Shown here: positions 43,281-51,901 of the stretch, in pieces
Layout: every line of letters starts with the position of its first letter
How positions within the stretch are numbered: the stretch's first letter is position 1
Assembly (NCBI RefSeq): GCF_022557175.1
Contig: NZ_CP092915.1
Location: 372,001-436,000, forward strand
Origin: Mycolicibacterium sp. YH-1
GTDB taxonomy: Bacteria > Actinomycetota > Actinomycetes > Mycobacteriales > Mycobacteriaceae
DNA: 64,000 nucleotides
Reading direction: 5' to 3'
The notes under the pieces: model-generated
Seen by the model: the letters and a program-made list of their open reading frames with translations, nothing else
Told to the model about the DNA's origin: nothing
Databases searched by the model: none
Translations under genes and position numbers: made by a program

Positions 43281-44386
43281 CGACGAGGTTGGCCGCGTTC
43301 GTCCGCGCTCATCTGCTCGACCTGCTGCTACTCGTGCTGGCCGCGGCCGACGCCGTCTTCGAGATCACCAGCGACGAGATGACCCACCTCGACATGGCGT
43401 TCGCCGTCGTCGCGGTGGCGGTGCTCTGCTTTCGGAGACGCGCCCCGTACCTGGTGCTCATCGCCACGCTGCCCGCGCTCGAGGTGGGCTCGGCGGTGGT
43501 AGCCGCGCTGGTCGCGCTGTACACCGTCGCGGAGTTGCGGCCCGCGCGCGTGCGGCTGGCGCTGTGCGCCGTCGCGCTCTTCGCGTGTTACACCAGCTAC
43601 TGGTATCCCACGGAGTCCAAGGCCAGCGCCGTACTTGATGCCATCTACGCGCTCATGTTCGCCGGTGCGCCGGTGGTGCTCGGTCTGCTAGTACGGGCCC
43701 GCGCCGAGTTGGCGGCCAAACTGACCGAGATCGACGAGGCTCGGCAGCATGAGCAGGAACTGTTGGTGGACAAGGCGTTAGCGCGTGAGCGGGCTGATCT
43801 CGCCAGGGAGATGCACGATGTGGTGTCCCATCAGGTCAGCCTGATCGCGGTGCAGGCAGGTGCGCTGCAGGTGACAGCGAAGGACGATGCCAGCGCCCAG
43901 ACCGCGCGGGTGATCAGGACCCTGAGCGTGCAGACCCTCGACGAGCTGCGCGATATGGTCGGTGTCTTACGAGCCTCGGGTAGCCGGGACACTGCGCTGA
44001 CCCCGCAGTCGGGCATCGACGACCTGCCCGCTCTGGTGTCGGCATCGGGCATCGCGACGACGATCGAGGCGCACTACGGCGATTCGATCAAACCGACACC
44101 CGCGGTGGAGCGCGCGATCTACCGTGCCGCGCAGGAGGGGCTGACGAACATCGCCAAACATGCCCCTGGTGCGACGGCGACGTTGGAACTACACGTCGAT
44201 GCGCGGCTGGTCCGGCTCACGCTGACCAACACCAAGGCGACCAGCGATCCCGACCCGTGGCCAAGTAACCGCAATGGACTGCTCGGGCTGCGCGAGCGAG
44301 CCGAACTGCTTGGCGGCGCGTTGCACGCCGACCATCTGACCGACGGCGGCTACCGGTTGTCGATCCTGCTGCCGCCCCACATCTGA
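43277..44386 (+). CDS. NarL-type sensor histidine kinase
   Basis: A 369-residue kinase. The N-terminal half has about five transmembrane helices without a large periplasmic domain. The HisKA_3 box is LAREMHDVVSHQVSLIAVQ with the phospho-accepting His. A HATPase domain follows with AAQEGLTNIAKHAPGA and NGLLGLRERAELLGG. This topology (membrane-embedded sensor, no loop) is typical of envelope-stress kinases of the DesK/LiaS group. ATG overlaps the regulator stop. Confidence 0.9.
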   Translation: MTTRLAAFVRAHLLDLLLLVLAAADAVFEITSDEMTHLDMAFAVVAVAVLCFRRRAPYLVLIATLPALEVGSAVVAALVALYTVAELRPARVRLALCAVALFACYTSYWYPTESKASAVLDAIYALMFAGAPVVLGLLVRARAELAAKLTEIDEARQHEQELLVDKALARERADLAREMHDVVSHQVSLIAVQAGALQVTAKDDASAQTARVIRTLSVQTLDELRDMVGVLRASGSRDTALTPQSGIDDLPALVSASGIATTIEAHYGDSIKPTPAVERAIYRAAQEGLTNIAKHAPGATATLELHVDARLVRLTLTNTKATSDPDPWPSNRNGLLGLRERAELLGGALHADHLTDGGYRLSILLPPHI

Positions 44387-44422
44387 GAGTCCTTCCTCCC
44401 AACTGATTTTCGAGTGACCGGC

Positions 44423-44455
44423 CAGCCGGCTGACCGAGTTCGTCCGGCCGGCTGA
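44423..44455 (+). promoter_or_regulatory. Tandem GCCGGCTGA boxes upstream of exported-protein genes
   Basis: The cores at 44425-44433 and 44447-44455 are exact direct repeats 22 bases apart, two DNA turns, about 90-120 bases before the ATG at 44542. A third copy precedes the regulator gene. The two copies can also pair as an AGCCGG/CCGGCT stem, so a terminator after the kinase gene is an alternative reading. Confidence 0.4.
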
Positions 44456-44541
44456 GGCTAAGGGCCGTCCGACCGATGGTTTTGGGGCCGAACAGCACCG
44501 CATGATCGCTGCGCGACACCACACACCACGGAGGCCGATTC

Positions 44542-44868
44542 ATGAGCGAGAAATTCACTGCCGCAGCAATATTCGCCGGTATTTGCGCTTCCATCGCGCT
44601 AGCCGGTACGGTCGCCGCGCCGGCCAACGCTGCCCCGGACTCGTCGGGCAAGACCTACGCGGAAGCCAAGGAACGACTGGAGCGCGCCGGTTACACAGTG
44701 GTGGTCGCCGCGACGGTGGGCGACAAGCTGCCGTGGGCCGATTGTCAGGTGTACCGCCAGCAGATGAAGCCATCTCCGTTGGCAGGCAAGAAGAACGAGA
44801 TCGACAGGACACGCGTGCTGCTCTCATTGCGTTGTTACCCGTCCACCAGCGAGGACGAAGGCGAGTAG
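44542..44868 (+). CDS. Small exported PASTA-like protein
   Basis: A 108-residue protein with a signal peptide (FAGICASIALAGTVAAPANA, AxA cleavage). A single PASTA-like unit follows: KTYAEAKERLERAGYTVVVAATVGD, with DCQVY and LLSLRCYP containing the two cysteines. Such small exported proteins are common in mycobacteria and have no established role. CGGAGG precedes the ATG. It lies downstream of tandem candidate regulator boxes and 110 bases before the porin gene. Confidence 0.72.
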   Translation: MSEKFTAAAIFAGICASIALAGTVAAPANAAPDSSGKTYAEAKERLERAGYTVVVAATVGDKLPWADCQVYRQQMKPSPLAGKKNEIDRTRVLLSLRCYPSTSEDEGE

Positions 44869-44978
44869 CCGCTGGATTCCAGCCAGGTGACTGGCCGATA
44901 TCGCCGTCTGGCCGATGGTCAATCGGTGACGGCGGCGGCAACGATCGTGTCGTGAAAACACATCCACGAGGTCCCCGG

Positions 44979-45617
44979 ATGGCCAGCAGGCTGGCGGTGG
45001 CGGCGACGGCGGCGCTGGCCGCGATGTTGGCTCTCCCCGCGACGTCTCGGGCGGTCCTGGACAACGAACTCTCGCTTGTCGACGGCAGGGATCGCGCGCT
45101 GACCGTGCAGCAGTGGGACACCTTCCTCAATGGCGTTGCGCCCCTGGACCGCAATCGGTTGACCCGAGAGTGGTTCCACTCCGGTCGAGCCACGTACGTC
45201 GTTGCGGGTCAGGGGGCCGACGACTTCGCCGGCACATTGGAGCTGGGCTACCAGATCGGCTTTCCATGGTCGCTGGGCGTTGGCATCAAGTTCACTTACA
45301 CCACCCCGAACATCCTGCTCGACGACGCCAACATCAGCCCGCTAAGCCCGGGCTTCAACCCGCTGGGCAAGGTCATCACGCCGAATCTGTTCCCGGGGGT
45401 TTCGATCTCCGCGGACCTGGGCAATGGCCCCGGCATCCAGGAAGTCGCCACCTTCAGCGTCGATGTCAGCGGGCCCTCGGGTGGTGTTGCGGTCTCCAAC
45501 GCTCACGGCACCGTCACCGGTGCGGCAGGCGGAGTGATGCTGCGCCCGTTCGCCCGGCTGATCTCCAAGGACGGCGACAGCGTCACCACTTACGGCGAAC
45601 CGTGGAACATGCAGTAG
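44979..45617 (+). CDS. MspA-family outer-membrane porin
   Basis: A 212-residue porin with a signal peptide ending near ATSRA and mature start VLDNELSLVDGRDRALTVQQW. Most of the mature chain is nearly identical to M. smegmatis MspA as I remember it, including LDRNRLTREWFHSGRA, ELGYQIGFPWSLGVGI, GNGPGIQEVATFSVDVSG and the C-terminal TTYGEPWNMQ. It would form the octameric goblet channel for small hydrophilic solutes. The constriction motif is DDAN instead of DDGD, and the following loop is three residues longer. ATG 44979 is chosen; an in-frame GTG at 44952 would lengthen the signal peptide by nine residues. Confidence 0.95.
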   Translation: MASRLAVAATAALAAMLALPATSRAVLDNELSLVDGRDRALTVQQWDTFLNGVAPLDRNRLTREWFHSGRATYVVAGQGADDFAGTLELGYQIGFPWSLGVGIKFTYTTPNILLDDANISPLSPGFNPLGKVITPNLFPGVSISADLGNGPGIQEVATFSVDVSGPSGGVAVSNAHGTVTGAAGGVMLRPFARLISKDGDSVTTYGEPWNMQ

Positions 45618-45652
45618 GTTTCGGGGTCCAGAACGGGACGTAGTGCGACGAA

Positions 45653-46432
45653 TCAGCCGGCGTCGGGCGCCTTGCCGACGGCCCGACGGATGCGGGGAGA
45701 CAGCTGCACCACCTCGGTCACCACCGACGGGTTTGCGAATGCGGTGGTGACGAGCGATACCAGCGTGTTCGCGACGTCACGCAGCGCCGACATCTGCTCG
45801 GGCAGCTGACCGTGTGCAACCCACGACTTGAACAGCACCGACAGCAGGTCGCGATCGACACCACGCAGGATCTCGGTGTCCTCGGTCGGGCCGACGCCCA
45901 CCCTGATGAGCGACAGTTCGGGGTGCTCGCTGCGCCAGGAGTGCAGGATCTCGTCGAGCGCGGCCTTGCTCGCGCCGTACGCGGCGACACCGGCGCGGGG
46001 CCGTCCGACGTCGTGGCTCGAGGCGATCAGCGCGACACCGTTCTCGGACAGATACGGCAACGAGGCACGCAGCACGTTGTTCGCGCCGAGCGTGTTCACG
46101 TTGAAGGCATGCACCCACGTCGAGACGTCGGTGTCCTCGATGCGGGCGAACGGCACGGCGGTGCTGGTGAAGACCACGGCGTCGAGACCACCTAGGGCAT
46201 CGACCGCTTCGGCGACCACCCGGGTGATCGCCACGGAGTCCTCGACATCGAGTTCGAACGCGAACCCGCCGATGTCCTCGGCCAGCTGCTTGAGCAGATG
46301 CGTGCGACGGGCGGCGACGGCCACCGTCGCGCCACGCTCGGCGGCACTGGTGGCGACGGCATGGCCGATTCCCGACGACGCCCCGACGACCAGCAGGCGA
46401 AGCCCGGCGGCATCGGCATGTTGAGTACTCAC
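45653..46432 (-). CDS. Short-chain dehydrogenase/reductase
   Basis: A 259-residue SDR: VVGASSGIGHAVA cofactor motif, AARR favouring NADPH, Ser in ALIASSHDVG, and YGASKAALDEIL (Tyr/Lys). The C-terminal tail (VVQLSPRIRRAVGKAP) is non-standard. The GTG start at 46432 is preceded 54 bases upstream by a DtxR/IdeR-like box. It converges on the porin gene (35 bases between stops). The substrate is unknown. Confidence 0.85.
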   Translation of the reverse strand: MSTQHADAAGLRLLVVGASSGIGHAVATSAAERGATVAVAARRTHLLKQLAEDIGGFAFELDVEDSVAITRVVAEAVDALGGLDAVVFTSTAVPFARIEDTDVSTWVHAFNVNTLGANNVLRASLPYLSENGVALIASSHDVGRPRAGVAAYGASKAALDEILHSWRSEHPELSLIRVGVGPTEDTEILRGVDRDLLSVLFKSWVAHGQLPEQMSALRDVANTLVSLVTTAFANPSVVTEVVQLSPRIRRAVGKAPDAG

Positions 46433-46485
46433 TGGTGACCACCTTCGGGGGGCTGGCGTTTCTGTTCAGACGTCACCATAGAGCC

Positions 46486-46504
46486 TCAGGCAAGGGCTGC
46501 CTAA
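46486..46504 (-). promoter_or_regulatory. DtxR/IdeR-like palindromic box
   Basis: A 19-bp partial palindrome TCAGGCAAGGGCTGCCTAA has arms AGGCA/TGCCT. It matches 11 of 19 positions of the IdeR consensus as I recall it (TTAGGTTAGCCTAACCTAA), including both outer half-sites. It lies 54 bases upstream of the SDR start. The match is weak in the centre. It could instead terminate the large hydrolase gene that ends at 46517. Confidence 0.35.
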
Positions 46505-46516
46505 GTTGGCCGGAGG

Positions 46517-48376
46517 TTACGCGCTCAGCGCCGCCAGTCGGGGGTCGAGACTGGGGATCGTGGTCGGCGCCGACTCGGCGAACATCAGCGGCGTCCGCGC
46601 CGACGACCCGGCCGCGGGTGGCGCGCCGATGACGACACCCTTCGCGATGCCCCGCGGGGTGACGATGTCGATCGTCGACCCGGGGACCAGGTCGTCACCG
46701 ATATCGGTCTCACCCTCGAACCACTGGTTGAACCAGGTCGCGGCCAGATACTCGACGGCAGGCGGGTTGATCGGCCGCGGGATCCCTGCGACCACGTAGG
46801 CGACGAACTGGATCAGGGGATTGCCGCCGAGCATCGAGTCCATGTGCACGCCGCCCTTGAGGACGACGCCGTTGTAGCGGCCCGGACGTCCCTCGTTGAG
46901 CGATTCGTTGACGTTGCTCAGCGAGTTGAACAGGTTCCAGGGGGCGCCGATCTCGCGGATCGGAATGTAGTGGCCGCCGGCCGCCTCGTAGGCGTCGAGC
47001 TTGTCGATCGAATCGGCCAGCGTCGTCCCGGTCGGCACGCCGTCCAGGGTGATGACCCCGACCAGATTGTCGGCCTCGCCCTTGTCCACCAGGTATCCCG
47101 CCACGCCCGACACCAGCTGGCCACCCAGCGAGTGACCCGCCAGGCCGAACTTCTGCGGCAGCGCGGCGGTCGCCGGGTCGAGCCCGTATCGGGTCGCGAA
47201 GCCCGCGGCGATCGCACTCTTCGTCAGCGCCTCACGGTCACCGACGAAGAGGTCGGCGATGGCCTCGGCCATGCCGTCGCCGCCGAGCCAGCGGTCGTCA
47301 CCGGCGAAGAAGTTCGACGGCAGCGTCGGGGTCACGACGATGCTGTTCGTCGCCTGGGCGAGGTTGGCGGCGGTGTAGCTGTACATGGGGCCCAGCGCCA
47401 TGAACCCGTGGCTCAGCAGGATCATCCGCTCCGGCGGCACGTCACCCTCGGGGTAGTACCAGTTGGCCGACACGCGTTGTCCGGTGCTCAACGTGATCGT
47501 CGAGCTGCGCACGGTGACGGTGCTGTTCGGGGGTAGCACTGGCGGTCCGGTGACGAGCGCCTCGAGAGCTTGGAAGGTATTGATCGCGAAGGATCCGACG
47601 GTCACGACGATCGAGCCGATGACCGCGCCGATCGCTGATCCGATCGCATCGAGCACTGACAGTGGCCTCGGCGGAGGCGCGATGGTGGTGGAGACCGCGG
47701 CCTCCGACATCCGTGTCTCGGTCAGATTCGCGATCGAGAGCGATTGCTGCCCGGCAGTCTTCGCGATCTTCTCGACGATGGTCACGGCGGGTTCGACGCC
47801 GGGCGCCGGCTCCTCGGTGACGGCGGTGGGTTCGGGTTCCACCTTGTCTACGGGTTTGACCTCGGGGGGCGTGACGACCGCGACCTGCTGCTCGACGACG
47901 GTGTCCTTCTTCGGTGTGACGGGCGTAGGCGTCGGTGCCACGTCTGCGGGGTCGTCGATGACGAGTTCGGGTTCCTCAATCGCCTCCGGTGGCGATGTGG
48001 GCGCCCCGGACTCTGGCTCCCCGGACTCTGGCTCGGTGGCCTTCTCGGGGGTGTCCGCGTCGACGTCGGACGACACGTCCGGCGCCGGCTTCTCCGGCTT
48101 CTCGGCCTTGTCCGGCTTGTCGACCTTGTCGGCCTTCTCGACCTTGTCGACCTTGTCGACCTTGTCGAGCTTGCCCGCAGTGTCTGGCGTCTTGGGCTTG
48201 TCGACCTTGCCGGGGCTCGAACTCGACGAATCCGATGACGAATCCGATGACGAGGACGAACTCGGTCCCGAGTCGGATCCGGGGTCCGCCGTCGCCACCG
48301 CGGGCCCCGCGAAGAAGGCCGCGGTGACACCTGCGGTGACGAAACCGGCTCCCACCCACGCCGACAACTGCTGCAT
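46517..48376 (-). CDS. Large exported alpha/beta hydrolase with D/K/S-rich linker
   Basis: A 619-residue protein. It starts MQQLSAWVGAGFV followed by a signal sequence (AAFFAGPAVATA), then about 200 residues of disordered S/D/K/P/E-rich repeats (DKVDKVDKVEKADKVDKPDK). The C-terminal alpha/beta hydrolase domain has the SHGFMA oxyanion region, nucleophile elbow GHSLGG (about 414-419), and HMDSMLGGNP as the probable histidine region. It is likely secreted or cell-wall attached; the acidic linker may span the envelope. The fold resembles cutinase/chlorophyllase-type lipases. ATG 48376 is preferred over 48466, which would put the signal peptide far inside. Confidence 0.8.
   Translation of the reverse strand: MQQLSAWVGAGFVTAGVTAAFFAGPAVATADPGSDSGPSSSSSSDSSSDSSSSSPGKVDKPKTPDTAGKLDKVDKVDKVEKADKVDKPDKAEKPEKPAPDVSSDVDADTPEKATEPESGEPESGAPTSPPEAIEEPELVIDDPADVAPTPTPVTPKKDTVVEQQVAVVTPPEVKPVDKVEPEPTAVTEEPAPGVEPAVTIVEKIAKTAGQQSLSIANLTETRMSEAAVSTTIAPPPRPLSVLDAIGSAIGAVIGSIVVTVGSFAINTFQALEALVTGPPVLPPNSTVTVRSSTITLSTGQRVSANWYYPEGDVPPERMILLSHGFMALGPMYSYTAANLAQATNSIVVTPTLPSNFFAGDDRWLGGDGMAEAIADLFVGDREALTKSAIAAGFATRYGLDPATAALPQKFGLAGHSLGGQLVSGVAGYLVDKGEADNLVGVITLDGVPTGTTLADSIDKLDAYEAAGGHYIPIREIGAPWNLFNSLSNVNESLNEGRPGRYNGVVLKGGVHMDSMLGGNPLIQFVAYVVAGIPRPINPPAVEYLAATWFNQWFEGETDIGDDLVPGSTIDIVTPRGIAKGVVIGAPPAAGSSARTPLMFAESAPTTIPSLDPRLAALSA
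48085..48173. repeat. Degenerate 9-bp tandem repeat encoding KVD/KPD units
   Basis: Repeats of GACCTTGTC-type units run inside the linker of the exported hydrolase, with several exact consecutive copies near 48140-48166. They encode the K-V-D/K-A-D/K-P-D motif and are prone to length variation between strains. Confidence 0.8.
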
Positions 48377-48507
48377 GACACCCCTGACGGTCGTACCGGA
48401 TCGTTCGAAGTCTCGATCCTGGCAGGGGCCGCAGTCAGGTGAGGGCGGTTTCGTCTGGTTCAGCACTCTGGGCGACTTGGAACAAAGATTAGGTTACGGT
48501 GATTCCG

Positions 48508-49593
48508 ATGTCCGATGAGGCGGAGTACCCCATGCGCGTTGTGGTCTGGTCGACGGGAGGGGTTGGCTCGGTCGCGATCGACGCCGTGCATCGTCGACCG
48601 GATCTCGAACTCGTTGGTGTGTGGGTGCACTCGCAGGAGAAGGTGGGCGCGGACGCCGGCGTGCTGGCGGGCGGTGCCCCGATCGGTGTGACGGCCACTG
48701 ACGACGCCGACGCGCTGATCGCGCTGGCGCCCGACTGCGTGGTGTACGCGGCAAGCGGGCCCGAGCGCGACGCGGCGGCGGTGCCGGACTACGTCAAGCT
48801 GCTCAGCGCGGGGATCAATGTGGTCTCCACATCGTCGACCAGCCTGGTGTTTCCGCCGTCGTACCCCGCCCCGCAGTGGCGTGAACAGCTCGAATCCGCC
48901 GCCGAGACGGGAAACGCCTCGCTCTACGTCTCGGGAATCTTCCCGGGTTTCGCCTCCGACCAGCTGGCACTGCTCATGACGACGCAGTCCAAGTCCATCC
49001 GCACCATCAAGGTCACCGAGGTCGCGCTGAACGACCACTACCCGGTGGCCGACGTCATGATGGACGGCATGGGGTTCGGCCGCCCTCTCGACTTCGAGCC
49101 GCTACTGAAGACGCCCGGTTTCATCGAACTGGCCTGGAAGGCGCCCATTGCGCTGATCGCCGAGGGGCTCGGTGCGGAGGTCACCGAGATCCGCGGGTCC
49201 CTCGACCGCAGGCTGACCGACCGGGACATCGAGGTGGCCTTCGGCACCATCCCCGCGGGCACGTGTGGCGCGGTCTGCACCCGAGCGGCGGGTGTCATCA
49301 ATGGGCGAGAGGCCATCGTCGTCGAGCACATCATCCGGATGGCACGCGATGTGGCACCGGACTGGCTGAGCTCGGAGCACGACGCGACCTACCGCGTCGA
49401 CATCGAGGGCGTTCCCGACATTCACTGCGAGATGACGATGGGTGCCGCGGCGGGCCACGGTGCCGGTCATGCGGCGATGGCCGCCACCGCCATGCGGGTC
49501 GTCAACGCGATTCCGTACGTGGTCGATGCGAAGTCGGGTCTGCTCAGCTCGCTGGACATGTCAACGACGCTGCCCCGCTACGTCTTTCAGTAG
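48508..49593 (+). CDS. DapB-fold (dihydrodipicolinate reductase-like) oxidoreductase
   Basis: A 361-residue protein: an N-terminal Rossmann domain (RVVVWSTGGVGSVAIDAV, ELVGVWVHS), INVVSTSSTSLVFPP, and a DapB-like C-terminal domain with NDHYPVADVMMDGMGFG. It belongs to the broad family that includes amine dehydrogenases and DapB-like enzymes of unknown substrate, common in mycobacterial lipid or sterol clusters. ATG 48508 is chosen; ATG 48532 would start directly at the Rossmann strand. The P450 gene follows after 9 bases, so they are co-transcribed. It is a distant relative of 15334-16284. Confidence 0.7.
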   Translation: MSDEAEYPMRVVVWSTGGVGSVAIDAVHRRPDLELVGVWVHSQEKVGADAGVLAGGAPIGVTATDDADALIALAPDCVVYAASGPERDAAAVPDYVKLLSAGINVVSTSSTSLVFPPSYPAPQWREQLESAAETGNASLYVSGIFPGFASDQLALLMTTQSKSIRTIKVTEVALNDHYPVADVMMDGMGFGRPLDFEPLLKTPGFIELAWKAPIALIAEGLGAEVTEIRGSLDRRLTDRDIEVAFGTIPAGTCGAVCTRAAGVINGREAIVVEHIIRMARDVAPDWLSSEHDATYRVDIEGVPDIHCEMTMGAAAGHGAGHAAMAATAMRVVNAIPYVVDAKSGLLSSLDMSTTLPRYVFQ

Positions 49594-49602
49594 GAGTCCT
49601 TC

Positions 49603-50841
49603 ATGACGGAGCCGATCGCGACCGACGAGCTATCCCAAGGCGTCAAGGACGCGCAGGCGAGGTTCGACGCGGGTATGGGAGCCGACGGCGACGCGTCGCC
49701 CTACCCGATGTTCGCCGAACTCAGGGCGACCGCGGCGGTTCATCCCGGGTGGCCCGAGATGGGGATCTTCGATAACCCGGCCGAGGGCCAGCAGATCTTC
49801 TCGGCGTACACCTTCGACGCCGTCAAGGCCGTCTTCACCGACAACGAGACGTTCAGCACGCGCTGCTACGAGGCGATCGTGCGGCCGCTGCAGGGTCCCA
49901 CCATCCTGGAGATGCAGGAACCCGAGCACGCGGTTTACCGCAAGCTGCACGAGTTCGCCTTCGCACGGTCGTCGATGCGTCGGTGGGAGGCCGAACTGGT
50001 GCGGCCCCTCGTCGAGCGCACCGTGGGCAGGATTCGGGACAGGAAGCGGGCCGACCTCGTCGAAGAGGTCTTCATGCCGATCCCGGTCAGGGTTATCGCG
50101 GCGCTCATCGGCCTACCCGAGGGTGACATCCCCGAGTTCCACCGCCTCGCGATCGACCTGCTTGGATTCCACTCCGACATGGACAGCGCGCTCAGGGCGT
50201 CAGCGAAGCTGCGCGAGTACTTCGTCGGCATCCTCGCCGATCGCAGGCGCGAACCGCACGATGACATGGTCACCGTCCTCGCCGGCGCCGATATCGACGG
50301 TGTCACGATGTCCGACGAGCAGATCTACGGCTTCATGCGCAATCTGCTGCCGGCCGGTGCCGAGACGACGTCACGTTCCACCGCGAGCCTGGCGCTCGGG
50401 CTGCTGACGCACCCCCAACAACTGGCAGCCGTCACCGCCGATCGCGGACTGCTCCCACAGGCGATCGAGGAGGGCATCCGCTGGGAGACACCGCTTCTCA
50501 ACTTCATGCGGGAGGCGACGCGCGACGTGGAGTTCTTCGGACTCCATATCCCGGAGGGGTCGACAGTCTCGGTCAACCTCGGCAGCGCGAACCACGACGA
50601 GGCCAGGTGGGATCGCGCACAAGAGTTCGACATCTTCCGGGATCGTAAGCCGCACATCGGGTTCGGGCACGGTGCCCATGTCTGCCTGGGCATGCACCTG
50701 GCACGCCTGGAATCCATGATGATCTTCAACACGCTGCTCGACCGGCTGCCCGGGCTTCGGCTGGACCCCGACGCAGCGGCACCGTTCGTCTCGGGAACCT
50801 ACTTTCGCTCGCCCCAGCATCTCCAGGTCGTCTGGGACTGA
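49603..50841 (+). CDS. Cytochrome P450
   Basis: A 412-residue bacterial class I P450. It has I-helix AGAETT (oxygen activation), K-helix EGIRW with the ExxR pair, and heme-ligand loop FGHGAHVCLGMHLA. No transmembrane anchor, so it is soluble and needs ferredoxin and a reductase, neither of which is encoded nearby. It follows the DapB-fold gene by 9 bases. The CYP family and substrate cannot be set from the sequence alone. Confidence 0.92.
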   Translation: MTEPIATDELSQGVKDAQARFDAGMGADGDASPYPMFAELRATAAVHPGWPEMGIFDNPAEGQQIFSAYTFDAVKAVFTDNETFSTRCYEAIVRPLQGPTILEMQEPEHAVYRKLHEFAFARSSMRRWEAELVRPLVERTVGRIRDRKRADLVEEVFMPIPVRVIAALIGLPEGDIPEFHRLAIDLLGFHSDMDSALRASAKLREYFVGILADRRREPHDDMVTVLAGADIDGVTMSDEQIYGFMRNLLPAGAETTSRSTASLALGLLTHPQQLAAVTADRGLLPQAIEEGIRWETPLLNFMREATRDVEFFGLHIPEGSTVSVNLGSANHDEARWDRAQEFDIFRDRKPHIGFGHGAHVCLGMHLARLESMMIFNTLLDRLPGLRLDPDAAAPFVSGTYFRSPQHLQVVWD

Positions 50842-50935
50842 GCGCTCGCTCCCGCGGGGCAGCAACCGTCCGTCCAGGCGGGTCGGGTAGCTTTGAAGAA
50901 CTGTCGGTTTGGCCCGACAAATGCGACTGCGGTCG

Positions 50936-50953
50936 GCTCACGACGTCGTGAGC
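50936..50953. promoter_or_regulatory. 18-bp perfect palindrome upstream of MTHFR-like gene
   Basis: GCTCACGAC followed directly by its mirror GTCGTGAGC, centred 66 bases before the GTG at 51011. A looser TGTCGG/CCGACA inverted repeat lies at 50902-50919. Both are in the 169-base gap after the P450 gene and look like operator sites. Confidence 0.5.
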
Positions 50954-51010
50954 GCCTCGCCATGGCTGGCGCACCGCTGCGGACGAGTGACGTATATGAG
51001 GAGTTCCCAC

Positions 51011-51895
51011 GTGGCCTTGAACACCATCGCGCTCGAACTCGTCCCCAGCAATGTCGAGCGCGGAACCGAGTACGCCGTCGAGGAGGCGCGCAAGGTTCTG
51101 GCGCTGTCGGCGTCATCGGGGATCTCGGGTCGGATCGGTCACGTGATGATCCCCGGGATGATCGAGGAAGACAACGACCGGCCCATCGAGATGAAGCCGA
51201 AGCTCGACGTCCTGGACTACTGGTCGATCATCAGGCCCGAACTGCCCGGGATGCGGGGGCTGTGCACGCAGGTCACGTCGTTCCTGGGGGAGGACGCACT
51301 GCGGCAGCGACTGACCGAGCTGAGCGGGGCGGGTTTCGACGGCATCGCGTTCGTCGGGGTGCCGCGCACCATGGCCGACGGCGAGGGCGAGGGCGTCGCC
51401 CCGACCGACGCGCTGTCGATGTTCGACAATGTGGTGCCCAATCGCGGTGCGATCCTCATCCCCACCCGCGAGGGCGAGGCCGGCCGGTTCGAGTTCAAGT
51501 GCCGCCAGGGCGCCACCTACGGCATGACGCAGCTGCTCTACTCCGACACGATCGTGGGCTTCCTGCGTGACTTCGCCAGGGACACCGACCACCGGCCCGA
51601 GATCCTGCTGTCGTTCGGCTTCGTGCCCAAGATGGAGTCCAAGGTCGGGCTGATCAACTGGCTGATCCAGGACCCGGGCAACGCCGCCGTCGCCGCCGAG
51701 CAGGAGTTCGTCAAGGCGATGGCGGCCATGGAGCCCGCCGATAAGCGCCAGGCGCTGATCGACCTCTACAAGCGCGTGGTCGACGGTGTCGCCGACCTCG
51801 GCTTCCCGCTGAGCATCCACCTGGAGGCCACCTACGGGGTGTCCGCGCCGGCGTTCGACACGTTCGCGGAGATGTTGTCGTACTGGTCGCCGTGA
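51011..51895 (+). CDS. Mycobacterial-type methylenetetrahydrofolate reductase-like protein
   Basis: A 294-residue TIM-barrel protein. The segments NTIALELVPSNVERG, GRIGHVMIPGMIEEDNDRPIEMKPK and RPELPGMRGLCTQVTSF match the Rv2172c-type family, shown or proposed to act as unusual MTHFR enzymes in mycobacteria. The GTG at 51011 follows AGGAG seven bases upstream; the in-frame start at 50909 would run across the palindrome. It converges on the hydroxyisobutyrate dehydrogenase-like gene. It may act on folate carrying one-carbon units released in the neighbouring pathway, which is a guess. Confidence 0.78.
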   Translation: MALNTIALELVPSNVERGTEYAVEEARKVLALSASSGISGRIGHVMIPGMIEEDNDRPIEMKPKLDVLDYWSIIRPELPGMRGLCTQVTSFLGEDALRQRLTELSGAGFDGIAFVGVPRTMADGEGEGVAPTDALSMFDNVVPNRGAILIPTREGEAGRFEFKCRQGATYGMTQLLYSDTIVGFLRDFARDTDHRPEILLSFGFVPKMESKVGLINWLIQDPGNAAVAAEQEFVKAMAAMEPADKRQALIDLYKRVVDGVADLGFPLSIHLEATYGVSAPAFDTFAEMLSYWSP

Positions 51896-51901
51896 CGCGC
51901 G

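Noticed and set aside
48085..48173. Short tandem repeats resembling an array
   Set aside because: The units are 9 bp, in frame, without spacers, and encode a low-complexity linker; this is not a CRISPR array.
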